From the NCBI GenBank assembly GCA_902798915.1, contig CADBYM010000023.1, positions 1 to 53,050 of the forward strand: a DNA stretch of 53,050 nt, given 5' to 3'. Of this stretch, positions 17,510 through 27,145 are shown piece after piece (position 1 is the stretch's first letter; each line of letters starts with the position of its first letter). The notes beneath the pieces are model-generated. The model had not been told where the DNA came from, ran no database searches, and was given only the letters and a program-made list of their open reading frames with translations. Source of the DNA: an uncultured Coriobacteriaceae bacterium (GTDB taxonomy: Bacteria > Actinomycetota > Coriobacteriia > Coriobacteriales > Atopobiaceae). A program made the position numbers and the translations under genes.

Positions 17510-19120
17510 TTACGAGAGCCGCTGCTCAATCTCGGCCATGAAGACCGAGACCTCGGCCTCTGTAAGGTCCGCGTTCGCCACGTTCAACTCGCGCTGTGCA
17601 TGCGCAACCGCCTCGTCCGCCCTGCGGAACGCTGCGGCGAGGTCCACCGCACGCTGCTCTGCCGTCTGGAGGTCCTCACGAGATTGTTCGATTCTGTCTT
17701 CGGCCTCATCAATGAAGCTCTTCGCCTCGTTGAGCGTACGCGATGTCTCTTCTGCGGACGTAAAGGCAAGATCCACGTTGATGGCGCACTCGTCCTCTTG
17801 CCTACGCGCCTCCTCCAGCGCCTTCCGCGCCTCTTCCACGGCCGTAACCGCAGTGGAAAGCGCGTGTCGACACTCATCAACCGAGCTGGCGGCATCAATG
17901 CTGTCGCGACCGCTGCGAATCGTAGCGTCTTGGACGCTCTTCAACTCATTCTGGGCAGCCTCGTTCTCCTCAATCGACTCTTCGAGGATGCGCTCGAACT
18001 CCTCGAGGTTCTTCTGCATCTCCTCTTGGCGCCTCTGAGCGCCCAGCACCTTCTCGTCCGACTCCGTACGACGCTCCTTAGAGCGGGCAGCTGCTGCCTT
18101 GGCCTCACTGAGCTCGCGCTCGGCCCGTGCCCGCTCAGCATTGGCGTCATCGAGCGCGACGGCGGCTGCATCGCATGCGATGCGAATCCGAATCGCCTCC
18201 ACATCCGCGTCCGCGAGTGTCGTGAGCGCCTGTGCGTTCACCTCCATGGCGGCCTTGCGAACCTCCGTTGCGGACGTGTACTCAAAGATGGCACGACGTT
18301 CTGCCTCATCGTCCTCGTCCGTACCCAGGCTCATCTCACGGAGTTCGTCCGCCCGGTTCTCCGCGCGGTCTGCCGCAGCAATGGCCGTCCGCAGGTTCTC
18401 TTGCGCCTTGTCGTAGGCCTGCTTTGCGGCGATCGCCTCTTGCTCCGCCGCCTCGAGCCTCTCTCGGTCGTCGGCAAGTGCCTGCGCACACGCCTCTGCC
18501 TTGCTCACGGCCTGCCCCAAGCGCTCCTCGCATGTCGCAATGACCTGCGCCAGCGGGTCTTCGTCGTCGGGCAGCGCACCCGCATCCAGCTCTGCCTGCT
18601 CAAGTTCCTGCTGTGCAACCTCGAGCTGCTTCTGTGCGTTCTCGAATGCCGCACGGGCGCTATCCAAGGATCGCTGCGCGTCGGTGGCGCGTTGCACCTT
18701 CTCGTCAAGCTCCACACGTGAGGTGGTCTCCTCCGCACCGGCGTTCTCCGCACGGTTCTGTGCGTTGTCGAGCATTGCCTCCGCCTCGTCGCGCGCCTGC
18801 TCAGCCGCACTGATGGCCGCCTCCGCTGCTTCACGCGCCTCAACCGCCTTACGCAGCTCTTCCTGCGCCGCCTTGAGCTCAAGCTGCGCGCGCTTGTCCG
18901 CAGCCTCGCTGGGCATTATCTCCTCACGCGTGTAACGCAGCTTCGTCTGAAGCCTCTCGAGGGCATGTCGAGCCTCCTTACGCTGCGTGTCCGCAGCTTC
19001 CAGGGAATCGCGCGCCTCAATGAGTGCCGCCTGTGCGGCCGCCCGTGCAGCAGCTTTCTCCGTCACGATCGCACGCGCCTCTTCCTCTTTGCGGCGCGCC
19101 TCTTCCAAGGTCATGCTCAT
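17510..19120 (-). CDS. Large alpha-helical coiled-coil protein
   Basis: 536 residues composed almost entirely of Ala/Glu/Arg/Lys-rich heptad-like sequence, with no recognisable globular or membrane domain, signal peptide or ATPase motif. The repeated pattern (for example AEAAISAAEQARDEAEAM) predicts long coiled coils; it resembles the arms of SMC or tropomyosin-like proteins, but no Walker motifs exist, so it is not a complete SMC. The ATG at 19120 has a GGGGG motif about 5 bases upstream; a TTG at 19135 and an ATG at 19114 are other possibilities. Probably a cytoplasmic structural or scaffold protein; the function is unknown. Confidence 0.6.
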   Translation of the reverse strand: MSMTLEEARRKEEEARAIVTEKAAARAAAQAALIEARDSLEAADTQRKEARHALERLQTKLRYTREEIMPSEAADKRAQLELKAAQEELRKAVEAREAAEAAISAAEQARDEAEAMLDNAQNRAENAGAEETTSRVELDEKVQRATDAQRSLDSARAAFENAQKQLEVAQQELEQAELDAGALPDDEDPLAQVIATCEERLGQAVSKAEACAQALADDRERLEAAEQEAIAAKQAYDKAQENLRTAIAAADRAENRADELREMSLGTDEDDEAERRAIFEYTSATEVRKAAMEVNAQALTTLADADVEAIRIRIACDAAAVALDDANAERARAERELSEAKAAAARSKERRTESDEKVLGAQRRQEEMQKNLEEFERILEESIEENEAAQNELKSVQDATIRSGRDSIDAASSVDECRHALSTAVTAVEEARKALEEARRQEDECAINVDLAFTSAEETSRTLNEAKSFIDEAEDRIEQSREDLQTAEQRAVDLAAAFRRADEAVAHAQRELNVANADLTEAEVSVFMAEIEQRLS

Positions 19121-19270
19121 ATAGCCCCCAAACAAGCCGATGATTTCACAGCCAAAGCTGCTTGGCAGCAGCGTTACTCACAGTCACACAAGGATAGCAT
19201 GTGGCGTTTGCAATGTGGCAAACAACCTTCGCATTTTGTTAGTCTGAAACGTTTATAACGGCACGGCACA

Positions 19271-19330
19271 GCAAATGGTTACCGGGTGCCAAAGTGTCGC
19301 GAAACGCATTGGCACCCGGTAACCATTTGC
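19271..19330 (-). repeat. 22-bp perfect inverted repeat downstream of clpX
   Basis: Arms 19271-19292 and 19309-19330 pair perfectly around a 16-base loop, 13 bases beyond the clpX stop codon. Probably ends the tig-clpP-clpX transcript, although it lacks a T-tract. The stem sequence is unrelated to the other long hairpins apart from its length and perfection. Confidence 0.8.
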
Positions 19331-19343
19331 CGGCTCTTTAGAC

Positions 19344-20612
19344 TCAGTTGCCGTAGAAGATCTGTGGCAACTCCTCTCCCCGCACGGAGGCGCTGGTGAC
19401 CAGCACGCGCGTGATTCCCGTGTTGCTCGGCAGGTCGAACATGACGTCTTGCAGCACGTCCTCACAGATGGACCGCAAGCCACGCGCACCTGTCTCGCGC
19501 TTGATGGCACGCTTCGCAATCTCTCGCAGTGCGTCCTCCTCGAACTCGAGCTTGACGCCCTCGATCTGGAACATGCGCTTGTACTGCTTGATGATGGCGT
19601 TGCGAGGCTCGGTAAGAATGCGGACGAGGTCATCCTCCGTCAGCTCGCAGGTCGCGGTGATCACCGGTATGCGCCCAATGAACTCGGGGATCATGCCGAA
19701 CTTCTGCAGGTCATGCGGCATGACTGAGGCATTGAGCTCGTCTGTCATCTCGTCAACCTTACGCCTGAGCTCGCCCGAGAAGCCTACGCCACGCTTGCCG
19801 ATGCGATCCGCGACGATCTTGTCCAAACCGACGAATGCGCCTGCACAGATGAAGAGGATGTTCTTGGTATTGATGTGGATGAGCTCCTGCTGGGGATGCT
19901 TGCGGCCACCTTGTGGGGGGACGCTTGCGTCCGTGCCCTCAAGAATCTTCAAGAGCGCCTGCTGCACGCCCTCGCCACTCACGTCGCGCGTGATCGAGAG
20001 GTTCTCTGCCTTGCGGGCAATCTTGTCGATCTCGTCCACGTACACGATGCCCTGCTCCGCGCGCGCAACGTCACCGTCGGCGGCATTTATGAGCTTGAGC
20101 AGGATGTTCTCGGCATCCTCGCCCACATATCCCGCCTCGGTGAGGGTCGTGGCGTCCGCGATGGCGAAGGGCACCTCAAGGAACCGCGCAAGCGTCTGCG
20201 CAAGCAGGGTCTTGCCCGTGCCGGTCGGGCCTAAAAGCAAGATGTTGCTCTTTGCCAGCTCGACGCGCTCCTCGTCCTCCGATACGGTGTCGTCACCCGA
20301 CTCAATGCGCCGATAGTGGTTGTACACGGCGACGCTCATGGCGCGCTTCGCGCGCTCCTGTCCCACGACGTAGCGCGACAGTTCGTCGTAAATCTCGTGA
20401 GGGGTCGGAATGCTGCCGAACTCCGGCTCGTCAGGAGCCGAGTCCTGTACCTTCGCGTCTCCCGCCTCCGCCTCGGCTTCGGCAATCATGTCGGAGCATG
20501 CAGTTACGCACTCGTCGCAGATAAAGATGCCCCCGCTTCCTTGAATGAGCCTCTTCACTTGGTTCCGGCGCTTACCGCAGAACGAGCATCTCATGTCCTC
20601 GCGTGTGGCCAT
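19344..20612 (-). CDS. clpX: ATP-dependent Clp protease, ATP-binding subunit ClpX
   Basis: 422 residues. Hexameric AAA+ unfoldase that feeds substrates to ClpP. The N-terminal zinc-binding domain has cysteines at 9, 12, 32 and 35; the Walker A motif GPTGTGKT is at 128-135; [14 protein letters not shown] (pore region) and the Walker [10 protein letters not shown] follow; the ClpP-docking loop (IGF/L type) falls in the segment around the [15 protein letters not shown] region. It starts 4 bases after clpP ends, so the two are clearly translated from one message. Confidence 0.96.
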   Translation of the reverse strand: MATREDMRCSFCGKRRNQVKRLIQGSGGIFICDECVTACSDMIAEAEAEAGDAKVQDSAPDEPEFGSIPTPHEIYDELSRYVVGQERAKRAMSVAVYNHYRRIESGDDTVSEDEERVELAKSNILLLGPTGTGKTLLAQTLARFLEVPFAIADATTLTEAGYVGEDAENILLKLINAADGDVARAEQGIVYVDEIDKIARKAENLSITRDVSGEGVQQALLKILEGTDASVPPQGGRKHPQQELIHINTKNILFICAGAFVGLDKIVADRIGKRGVGFSGELRRKVDEMTDELNASVMPHDLQKFGMIPEFIGRIPVITATCELTEDDLVRILTEPRNAIIKQYKRMFQIEGVKLEFEEDALREIAKRAIKRETGARGLRSICEDVLQDVMFDLPSNTGITRVLVTSASVRGEELPQIFYGN

Positions 20613-20616
20613 ACGT

Positions 20617-21237
20617 CTACTCCTCCTCGGCCTGCTCAGCGCGCGAGCGAATCACGCGGTCCACCAAGCCATACTCCAAGGCTGCGTCCGCACGCAAGTA
20701 GTTGTCGCGTTCGGTGTCGGCCTGGATCTTCTCGATCGGCTGGCCAGTCGCATCCGAGAGAATCCTGTTCAGGTGCTCACGAATGTACTTGGTCTCGTCC
20801 GCCACGATCTGAATGTCCGTCTGCTGACCTTGCACGCCTGAGCTTGGTTGGTGGATGAGGACCATCGAGTTCGGCAGTGCCATGCGCTTCCCCTTCGCAC
20901 CGCAGGCAAGCAGGACGGCCGCCATGGACGCCGCCATTCCCACGCAGATGGTCGAGACCTCAGGCTTGATGAAGTTCATGGTGTCCAAGATGCCAAGGCC
21001 TGCATAGACCTCGCCGCCAGGAGAGTCGATGTAGAGCGAAATGTCCTTGTCGGGATCCTGGCTCTCCAGATGTAGGAGCTGCGCAATCACCAGGTTGGCA
21101 CTCTCGCGTGTGATGGGCTCACCCAAGAACACGATGCGATCGTTAAGAAGACGCGAGTAGATGTCGTAGCTTCGCTCGCCCCGTGGCGTCTGCTCTATCA
21201 CATACGGGATGAGGGGAATGTTCGTGGGGTTGTTCAT
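20617..21237 (-). CDS. clpP: ATP-dependent Clp protease, proteolytic subunit ClpP
   Basis: 206 residues, the normal length. Serine protease forming a double-ring tetradecamer. The catalytic triad is Ser104 (GMAASMAA), His129 (VLIHQPSSG) and Asp174 (IQADTERD). Placed between tig and clpX, the classical order. The gap to tig is about 115 bases and holds no obvious terminator, so it may be transcribed both with tig and from its own promoter. Confidence 0.96.
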   Translation of the reverse strand: MNNPTNIPLIPYVIEQTPRGERSYDIYSRLLNDRIVFLGEPITRESANLVIAQLLHLESQDPDKDISLYIDSPGGEVYAGLGILDTMNFIKPEVSTICVGMAASMAAVLLACGAKGKRMALPNSMVLIHQPSSGVQGQQTDIQIVADETKYIREHLNRILSDATGQPIEKIQADTERDNYLRADAALEYGLVDRVIRSRAEQAEEE

Positions 21238-21353
21238 GTGTCCCTCCTTCTATTTGACTCGGGCGCGGAAAAGGATTGTGACCTTCTTCCGCGCCCACTC
21301 TTTACCATGCTATGGAAGCGGGCCCAGCCCGCTTGGCCGATTGAGGAATGCGG

Positions 21354-22697
21354 CTACTCGTCCGCTCCCTCGTCGGCATCCTCGCGGCTACGGGCAATTT
21401 CGTCAACTATGGTAACGTCGGCGTTGTCGACCAGCCACTTGACCGCCTTGGTGCGACGGATGGACTCGCGGACGGCAGGCATACGACCATCCGCATAGAA
21501 CTCATCCATGGCATTCTTTACGTTGGGTACGCCGGCACGCTCGAACTCCGCGCGCAGGTCCTCATCGCTCACCCCAATGCCAAGATGGGCGACCAAGGCG
21601 TCGAGCGCCAGCGACTGACGCGCACGCTCGTCCGCCTGCGCATGCATGTCGGCGATAAAGTCATCTGCGGGAATGCCACGCGTCTGCAGGTAGCCGTCGA
21701 GCGACATCCCTTGGTTCTGGAGTTGCGAGAGGAACTGGTTGGCAATCTCCTGGAAGACTTGCTCGGAATACGCCGCAGGAACCTCCTCAAGCGTGAGGTG
21801 AGCACCGATTGCCTCGACCACACGATCCTCCTTGAGCTGAGGCAGCGTGGACTTCTTGTCGACCTCGACCTCTTCCTTCACGGCCGCGCGCAGCTCGTCG
21901 ATGGTGTCGAAGCCGAAGTCCTCCTTGACGTTCTCTTCGGTAAGCTCGGGCGTGACGGCCTGGCGAATGGCATTCACCTTAACCTTTGCGGCAAACTCGA
22001 CCTTGAGGGGCTCGTCGTCCTCGCGCTCATGCTCGCGGGTCCAGCTGATCTCCTTCTCCTCGTCCTTCTTCATGCCGAGAAGGGCGTCGCGCCACTCCTG
22101 TTGAAGGCGCTGGTCGTTGAGGGCGAACATGCGATTCTCGCCCTCGTACTCGCGCAGGTTGTTGATGTTCTCCACGTCCGCGAGAATGATGTCGGTCTCC
22201 TCGGCACCGCGATCCTCCTCGACATCCTGGAAGGTCGTGCGGTACGAGAGAAGCACCTCAATCTGACGATCGATCTCTGCCTCGGTGACCTCCTCGGGCG
22301 GCATCTCGATGGAGGGAGCATCGTAAGAATCGAGCTCCACGTCAGGACGCACCGCAATCTTTGCCTCGATGGTGTAGTCCTGCTTCTCCTTGGCCAGCGC
22401 AGGATCCTCGCCATAGTCAATCTGGCCGAGGGGTACGATATCGAGTTGCTCGATCATCAGTGGTTCTGCCTCGTTCAGAAGGCTGTTTGTGGCGTCGGCA
22501 AGCACCGCATCGCGCCCGACGATGCCGTCAATCACGGGGCGAGGTGCACGACCGCGACGGAAGCCCTGGAACGCATACCTGCGTGCGATCTCGCGGTAAG
22601 TCTTGGCGATGGCCGCGTCGACGTCCTTCTTGCCGATTGTGATGGTTGCGACCAGCTGCCCGCTCTCGGGCTTCTCGGTGGTGACGGTGATGTTCAA
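21354..22697 (-). CDS. tig: Trigger factor (ribosome-associated chaperone and prolyl isomerase)
   Basis: 447 residues. The N-terminal ribosome-binding domain contains the FRRGRAPRPVI signature near residue 45 (GFRxGRxP in the family), followed by an FKBP-type PPIase domain (about 155-245) and a long helical C-terminal chaperone domain ending in an acidic tail (SREDADEGADE). It assists folding of nascent chains. First gene of tig-clpP-clpX. Confidence 0.95.
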   Translation of the reverse strand: MNITVTTEKPESGQLVATITIGKKDVDAAIAKTYREIARRYAFQGFRRGRAPRPVIDGIVGRDAVLADATNSLLNEAEPLMIEQLDIVPLGQIDYGEDPALAKEKQDYTIEAKIAVRPDVELDSYDAPSIEMPPEEVTEAEIDRQIEVLLSYRTTFQDVEEDRGAEETDIILADVENINNLREYEGENRMFALNDQRLQQEWRDALLGMKKDEEKEISWTREHEREDDEPLKVEFAAKVKVNAIRQAVTPELTEENVKEDFGFDTIDELRAAVKEEVEVDKKSTLPQLKEDRVVEAIGAHLTLEEVPAAYSEQVFQEIANQFLSQLQNQGMSLDGYLQTRGIPADDFIADMHAQADERARQSLALDALVAHLGIGVSDEDLRAEFERAGVPNVKNAMDEFYADGRMPAVRESIRRTKAVKWLVDNADVTIVDEIARSREDADEGADE

Positions 22698-22753
22698 CGT
22701 TCCTCCAGTGTACTCGTGCTGTTGTTACCGGGCCATTGCCCATAGGAGCGTGT

Positions 22754-22840
22754 TGGTGCGGGCGAAAGGACTCGAACCTTCACGGGGTCTCCCCCACTGG
22801 AACCTAAATCCAGCGCGTCTGCCAGTTTCGCCACGCCCGC
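22754..22840 (-). tRNA. tRNA-Leu (anticodon UAG)
   Basis: Read on the minus strand, a 7-bp acceptor stem GCGGGCG/CGCCCGC, a D-arm with AAACTGGCAGACGC, an anticodon arm CTGGA-TTTAGGT-TCCAG giving anticodon TAG, a long variable arm (GGGGGAGACCCC-like) and a T-arm GGTTCGAGTCC are all visible. The long variable arm is typical of leucine tRNAs. CCA is encoded (22754-22756). No integrase or duplicated tRNA end is seen beside it. Confidence 0.95.
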
Positions 22841-22917
22841 ATTCACGCACAGCGCTTCATCTTACCAGATGGAGCAACACTTTGGAACTGTACCCCATTT
22901 TGCTACAAGCAATTCAA

Positions 22918-23019
22918 ATGAGCAACAAGTATTTGCAAGAACATTATGACGTCAGCGTCACATCACAAGACGGGAGGACCTTCATAACTACCGTGACGCC
23001 CGGCAATAGCAAAACATAA
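22918..23019 (+). CDS. Possible small ORF followed by a terminator-like hairpin
   Basis: 33 codons from ATG to TAA encode a polar peptide ending TTVTPGNSKT, with no recognisable family. A short hairpin (GGCACA/TGTGCC, 23032-23046, extended by GGG/CCC) follows 12 bases after the stop codon on the same strand, which is the only argument that this is a gene. No convincing ribosome site precedes the ATG. It could equally be noise between tRNA-Leu and the hydrogenase operon. Confidence 0.2.
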   Translation: MSNKYLQEHYDVSVTSQDGRTFITTVTPGNSKT

Positions 23020-23071
23020 ACCAAAGAGGGAGGCACACGATGTGCCCCCCTTGCATCGAAACAGTGTCTTC

Positions 23072-23111
23072 GGCAATGCCCCAAGAGGTAACACCCTCTT
23101 GGGGCATTGCC
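23072..23111 (-). terminator. Long hairpin closing the hydrogenase operon
   Basis: Arms 23072-23088 and 23095-23111 form a perfect 17-bp stem with a 6-base loop, 27 bases after the hydrogenase catalytic subunit gene. Likely terminator; no T-tract is evident on the minus strand. Confidence 0.7.
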
Positions 23112-23137
23112 AGGGGCTGCCCCCCTAGCGCAAAGAA

Positions 23138-24892
23138 TTAGTTCTTCGGATACTTCTCGCGGGCGACGTAGCTCGTGTGCAGGGCCTGATGTGCCTTGCC
23201 CTTGCCATAGCCCTCGGTGTACCACTCGTCGTAGAGCTTGATGATTGACGGGTTCTCGTGCGACATGCGCAGCTCCATGGCGGCGTCAGCGTCGTAGAGC
23301 GCCTTGGCGCGCAGAGCCTTGATGTCGACCGTGTCACGCACGTACTGCGGCTGGATTACCTGACCGCCGCCGTTGACGCAGCCACCCGGGCAACCCATGA
23401 TCTCGATGAAGCCCCAGCCCTCGGGATTGCCGGCCTTGACCTTCTCCATGACCTCTGCGGCAGCACTCGCACCGGAGGCGACGCATACTTTGAGGTCGGT
23501 GCCAGCCACATTGACGGTGGCTTCCTTGATGCTCTCGGTGCCACGGACGGCAGTGAGCTCGAGCGGCTCGGTGGCACCGTTCAGCCAGGCATTGGCAGTA
23601 CGGACCGCGGCCTCCATGACGCCGCCGGTGGCGCCGAAGATGACGGCTGCGCCGGTGTCGTCGCCCAGAGGATCGTCGAAGTCCTCATCCGGCAGCATCT
23701 CGAACTTGAGGCCCGACTTCTTGATGAGGTAACCAAGCTCGCGCGTCGTGATCGAGATGTCGAGGTCTGGCATGCCCGGGCCTGCGGCGGACTGGTCGTC
23801 ACGCCCGATCTCGAACTTCTTGGCCGTGCAGGGCATGACGGAGACGGAGACGATGTCCTTGGGGTCGATGCCCATCTTCTCGGCGAAGTAGGTCTTGGTG
23901 ACTGCACCCTGCATCTGCTGCGGCGACTTGCAGGTGGAAAGGTGCGGGAGCAGGCCGGGATAGTAGTACTCGCAGAACTTCACCCAGCCGGGGCTGCAGG
24001 ACGTGACCATGGGCAGCACGCCACCATTCTGGATGCGTTGAACGAGCTCGTTTGCCTCCTCGACGATGGTGAGGTCGGCGCCAAAGTCGGTGTCGAAGAC
24101 CTTGTCGAAGCCAAGACGACGGAGCGCGGCGACCATCTTGCCCTCGACGTTGGTGCCGATGGGCATCCCGAAGCTCTCGCCAAGCTGAGCGCGCACGGAC
24201 GGTGCGGTCTGAACCACCACATACTTGGAGGGATCGGCGATGGCAGCCATGACCTTGTCGGTGTCGTCCTTGACGGTGAGGGCACCCGTGGGACACACGA
24301 CCGTGCACTGGCCACAGGAGATGCAGGGCACGTCCCTCAGCAGGCGGTCGAACGGCGAGCCGATGTTGGTGTCGATGCCGCGGTCGTTGGCACCAATGAC
24401 GCCCACGAACTGCTCGTTGCATGCGGCAACGCAGCGACGGCACAGGATGCACTTGTTGTTGTCGCGCACGAGGTGGGGCACCGAGTAATCGACCTCGTAG
24501 GTGGGCTTGAAGCCGTCAAACGCGTCCTCATCGACACCGTACTCCAGGCAGAGCTTCTGCAGCTCGCAGTCCGTGGAACGCGGACAGGAGAGGCACTTCT
24601 TCTCGTGCGTGGAGAGCATGAGCTCCAAGGTGGTCTTGCGGTACTGACGGACCTTCTCGGAGTTGGTCTGAATCTCCATGCCTTCGGCTACGGGATACAC
24701 GCAGGCCGTTACGAGTCCCCTCGTGCCGGTTGCCTCGACGATGCAGATGCGGCAAGCGCCGATCTCGTTCTTTTCCTTCATGAAGCACAGGGTCGGTATC
24801 TCGACGCCTGCCGTGCGGGCTGCCTCGAGGATCGTGGAGCCCTCCGGTACGCTCACAGCGATACCGTTAACTTTAACATTCACCATATTCAT
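23138..24892 (-). CDS. hndD: [FeFe]-hydrogenase catalytic subunit (HndD/HydA type)
   Basis: 584 residues. Reduces protons or oxidises H2 at the H-cluster. Domains in order: plant-type [2Fe-2S] (ACRICIVEATG region with CFM..C near residues 36-50), a His/Cys [4Fe-4S] region (HEKKCLSCPRSTDCELQ), two [4Fe-4S] ferredoxin clusters (CILCRRCVAAC and CISCGQCTVVCP), then the H domain with TSCSPGWV, MPCTAKKFE and MGCPGGCVNGGGQ, followed by the small-subunit-like C-terminal region. AAGGAG lies upstream of the ATG. Together with HndA, HndB and HndC it forms an NAD(P)-linked, possibly electron-bifurcating enzyme; last gene of its operon. Confidence 0.94.
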   Translation of the reverse strand: MNMVNVKVNGIAVSVPEGSTILEAARTAGVEIPTLCFMKEKNEIGACRICIVEATGTRGLVTACVYPVAEGMEIQTNSEKVRQYRKTTLELMLSTHEKKCLSCPRSTDCELQKLCLEYGVDEDAFDGFKPTYEVDYSVPHLVRDNNKCILCRRCVAACNEQFVGVIGANDRGIDTNIGSPFDRLLRDVPCISCGQCTVVCPTGALTVKDDTDKVMAAIADPSKYVVVQTAPSVRAQLGESFGMPIGTNVEGKMVAALRRLGFDKVFDTDFGADLTIVEEANELVQRIQNGGVLPMVTSCSPGWVKFCEYYYPGLLPHLSTCKSPQQMQGAVTKTYFAEKMGIDPKDIVSVSVMPCTAKKFEIGRDDQSAAGPGMPDLDISITTRELGYLIKKSGLKFEMLPDEDFDDPLGDDTGAAVIFGATGGVMEAAVRTANAWLNGATEPLELTAVRGTESIKEATVNVAGTDLKVCVASGASAAAEVMEKVKAGNPEGWGFIEIMGCPGGCVNGGGQVIQPQYVRDTVDIKALRAKALYDADAAMELRMSHENPSIIKLYDEWYTEGYGKGKAHQALHTSYVAREKYPKN

Positions 24893-24908
24893 ACCTACAA
24901 GGCTCCTT

Positions 24909-26729
24909 TTACTGCTTGCTAATAGCTTTGAACTTACAGTTGCTCATGCAGGCACCGCACTTGATGCACTTGTCCGCGTTGATGCGGTAAGAGGGACGCT
25001 TGTGACGAGGTGCCACGTAATCGGTCTGCTCGATGCAGCTCACCGGGCAATTGCGGGCGCAGAGACCGCAGCCGATGCACTTCTCGCGGTCGATCGTGAA
25101 CGTCAGGAGGTCCTTGCACACGCCAGCGGGGCACTTCTTCTCCTCGACGTGGGCGATGTACTCATCGCGGAAGAACTTCAACGTCGCCAACACCGGGTTG
25201 GGAGCCGTCTGGCCGAGGCCGCACAGCGAGTTGGTCTTGACGTAGTTGCAGAGCTCCTCGATCCGGTCGATGTCCTCCATCGTGCCCTTGCCGGAGGTAA
25301 TCTTCTCCAAGAGCTCGAGGATCCTCTTGGTGCCCACGCGGCAGGGCGTGCACTTGCCGCAGGACTCGTCGACGGTGAACTCCAAGAAGAACTTCGCCAT
25401 GTCGACCATGCAGGTGTCCTCGTCCATGACGATGAGGCCGCCGGAGCCCATCATGCAGCCAATGGCCGTGAGGTTGTCGTAGTCGACCTCGGTATCGATG
25501 AGGCTCGCGGGGATGCAGCCGCCGGAAGGACCGCCGGTCTGAGCGGCCTTGAACTTCTTGCCGTTGGGGATGCCGCCACCAATCTCGTAGATGATGTGCT
25601 CGAGCGTCGTGCCCATCGGAATCTCGACGAGGCCGGTATGGTTGATCTTGCCACCGAGCGCGAAGACCTTGGTTCCCTTGGACTTCTCGGTGCCCATGGA
25701 GGCGAACCACTCAGCACCACGCAGGATGATCTGCGGGATGTTGGCGAAGGTCTCGACGTTGTTCTCGACGGTCGGCATGCCAAAGAGGCCCTTGACAGCC
25801 GGGAACGGCGGACGCGGACGCGGCTCGCCGCGGTTGCCCTCGATGGAGGTCATGAGGGCCGTCTCCTCGCCGCAGACGAACGCACCGGCGCCGAGTCGAA
25901 TCTCGATGTCGAAGTCGAAGCCGGAATCGAAGATGTTCTCGCCGAGGAGGCCATACTCGCGAGCCTGCTCGATGGCGATGCCAAGCCTCTTGACCGCGAT
26001 GGGATACTCGGCACGGACATACACGAAACCCTTGGTGCAGCCGCAGGCATAGCCACAGATGGCCATGGCCTCGATGACGCTGTGGGGATCGCCCTCGAGG
26101 ACGGAACGGTCCATGAACGCGCCGGGGTCACCCTCGTCCGCATTGCACACGACGTACTTCTGCGGGGCCTTGTTGGGAGCGCAGAGGGCCCACTTGCGTC
26201 CCGTGGGGAAGCCGCCGCCGCCACGACCGCGCAGACCGGAGTCGCTCACGACCTTGATGACCTCGTCCGGAGTCATCTCGGTGAGGACCTTGCCCAGCGC
26301 CGCATAGCCGTCCATGGCGATGTACTCGTCGATGTCCTCGGGGTTGATGACGCCGCAGTTGCGCAGCACGACGCGGTTCTGCGTCTTGTAGAAGGTGGTG
26401 TCGGTCAGGGCGACGTTGCCGAACTCGTCGGCCTCGGCCTTGCCGTGATCGTCGTAAACGAGACGCTCCACACGGCGACCCTTGAGCAGATGCTCGGATA
26501 CGATCTCCTCGACGTCGTCAACGGTGACGCGGCTGTAGAACGTGCCGTCGGGGTAGACGATGACGACCGGACCAAGCTCGCACAGGCCGAAGCAGCCCGT
26601 ACGAACGAGCTTGATCTCGCTCTCAAGCTGATACTTCGCGAGCTTCGCCTCGAATGTGTCCTGAATTTTCTGGCTGCCCGAGGAAGTACAACCGGTACCG
26701 CCACAGATAAGGACTTGTGAACGAATCAC
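24909..26729 (-). CDS. hndC: NADH-binding NuoF-like hydrogenase subunit (HndC type)
   Basis: 606 residues. The N-terminal thioredoxin-like [2Fe-2S] domain carries CGGTGCTSSG and CFGLCELGP; the NuoF body shows the FMN/NADH motifs GRGGGGFPTGRKW and CNADEGDPGAFMDR; an SLBB region and the ESCGKCTPCRVGTKR [4Fe-4S] site follow; two ferredoxin-type [4Fe-4S] clusters close the protein (CIGCGLCARNCPVSC and CIKCGACMSNCKF). This is the electron-entry/exit subunit that binds NAD(H) and, in bifurcating relatives, ferredoxin. It lies 16 bases ahead of the catalytic subunit. Confidence 0.94.
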   Translation of the reverse strand: MIRSQVLICGGTGCTSSGSQKIQDTFEAKLAKYQLESEIKLVRTGCFGLCELGPVVIVYPDGTFYSRVTVDDVEEIVSEHLLKGRRVERLVYDDHGKAEADEFGNVALTDTTFYKTQNRVVLRNCGVINPEDIDEYIAMDGYAALGKVLTEMTPDEVIKVVSDSGLRGRGGGGFPTGRKWALCAPNKAPQKYVVCNADEGDPGAFMDRSVLEGDPHSVIEAMAICGYACGCTKGFVYVRAEYPIAVKRLGIAIEQAREYGLLGENIFDSGFDFDIEIRLGAGAFVCGEETALMTSIEGNRGEPRPRPPFPAVKGLFGMPTVENNVETFANIPQIILRGAEWFASMGTEKSKGTKVFALGGKINHTGLVEIPMGTTLEHIIYEIGGGIPNGKKFKAAQTGGPSGGCIPASLIDTEVDYDNLTAIGCMMGSGGLIVMDEDTCMVDMAKFFLEFTVDESCGKCTPCRVGTKRILELLEKITSGKGTMEDIDRIEELCNYVKTNSLCGLGQTAPNPVLATLKFFRDEYIAHVEEKKCPAGVCKDLLTFTIDREKCIGCGLCARNCPVSCIEQTDYVAPRHKRPSYRINADKCIKCGACMSNCKFKAISKQ

Positions 26730-26744
26730 TCTATACCTCCAAAC

Positions 26745-27116
26745 TTATGCCGTGATGGCGCCAATTGTGTAGTCAGAGACGACCTGCCCATTCTTGAGGT
26801 GCTTCTGAACAACCTCATCAGCCTTCTCGGGGGTCATCTTCACATACGTGACCTTCTCTTTGCCTGCCTCGAAGACCTCGACGATCGGCTCGTATTGGCA
26901 CAGGCCGATGCAGCCGGTCTGAGTCACGCTGACCTTGTCGTCGATGCCGGCCTTGCTGACGCCCTCGACGAAGCTGTTCAGCACGGGACGAGCGCCGGCC
27001 GCGATGCCGCACGTCGCCATGCCGACGACCACGCGGGTGCCCTCCATCCCGTCACGCAGGACGACTTTGTCCTTCATCCTGTTCTTGATTGCTTGCAGTT
27101 CAGCCAATGATTTCAT
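26745..27116 (-). CDS. hndB: Thioredoxin-like [2Fe-2S] ferredoxin subunit (HndB type)
   Basis: 123 residues starting at MKSLAELQAIKNRM, characteristic of the HndB family. Four cysteines for a [2Fe-2S] cluster: GMATCGIAAGA and TGCIGLCQYEP. Small electron-transfer subunit of the hydrogenase complex. Starts 29 bases after the HATPase gene and 15 bases before hndC. Confidence 0.9.
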   Translation of the reverse strand: MKSLAELQAIKNRMKDKVVLRDGMEGTRVVVGMATCGIAAGARPVLNSFVEGVSKAGIDDKVSVTQTGCIGLCQYEPIVEVFEAGKEKVTYVKMTPEKADEVVQKHLKNGQVVSDYTIGAITA

Positions 27117-27145
27117 ACACAATCCTCTCCGTAATTGGCGAAAAC

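Noticed and set aside
22700..23137. Integration site at tRNA-Leu
   Set aside because: No integrase nearby and no repeated tRNA 3' end found; the neighbours on both sides are core genes.
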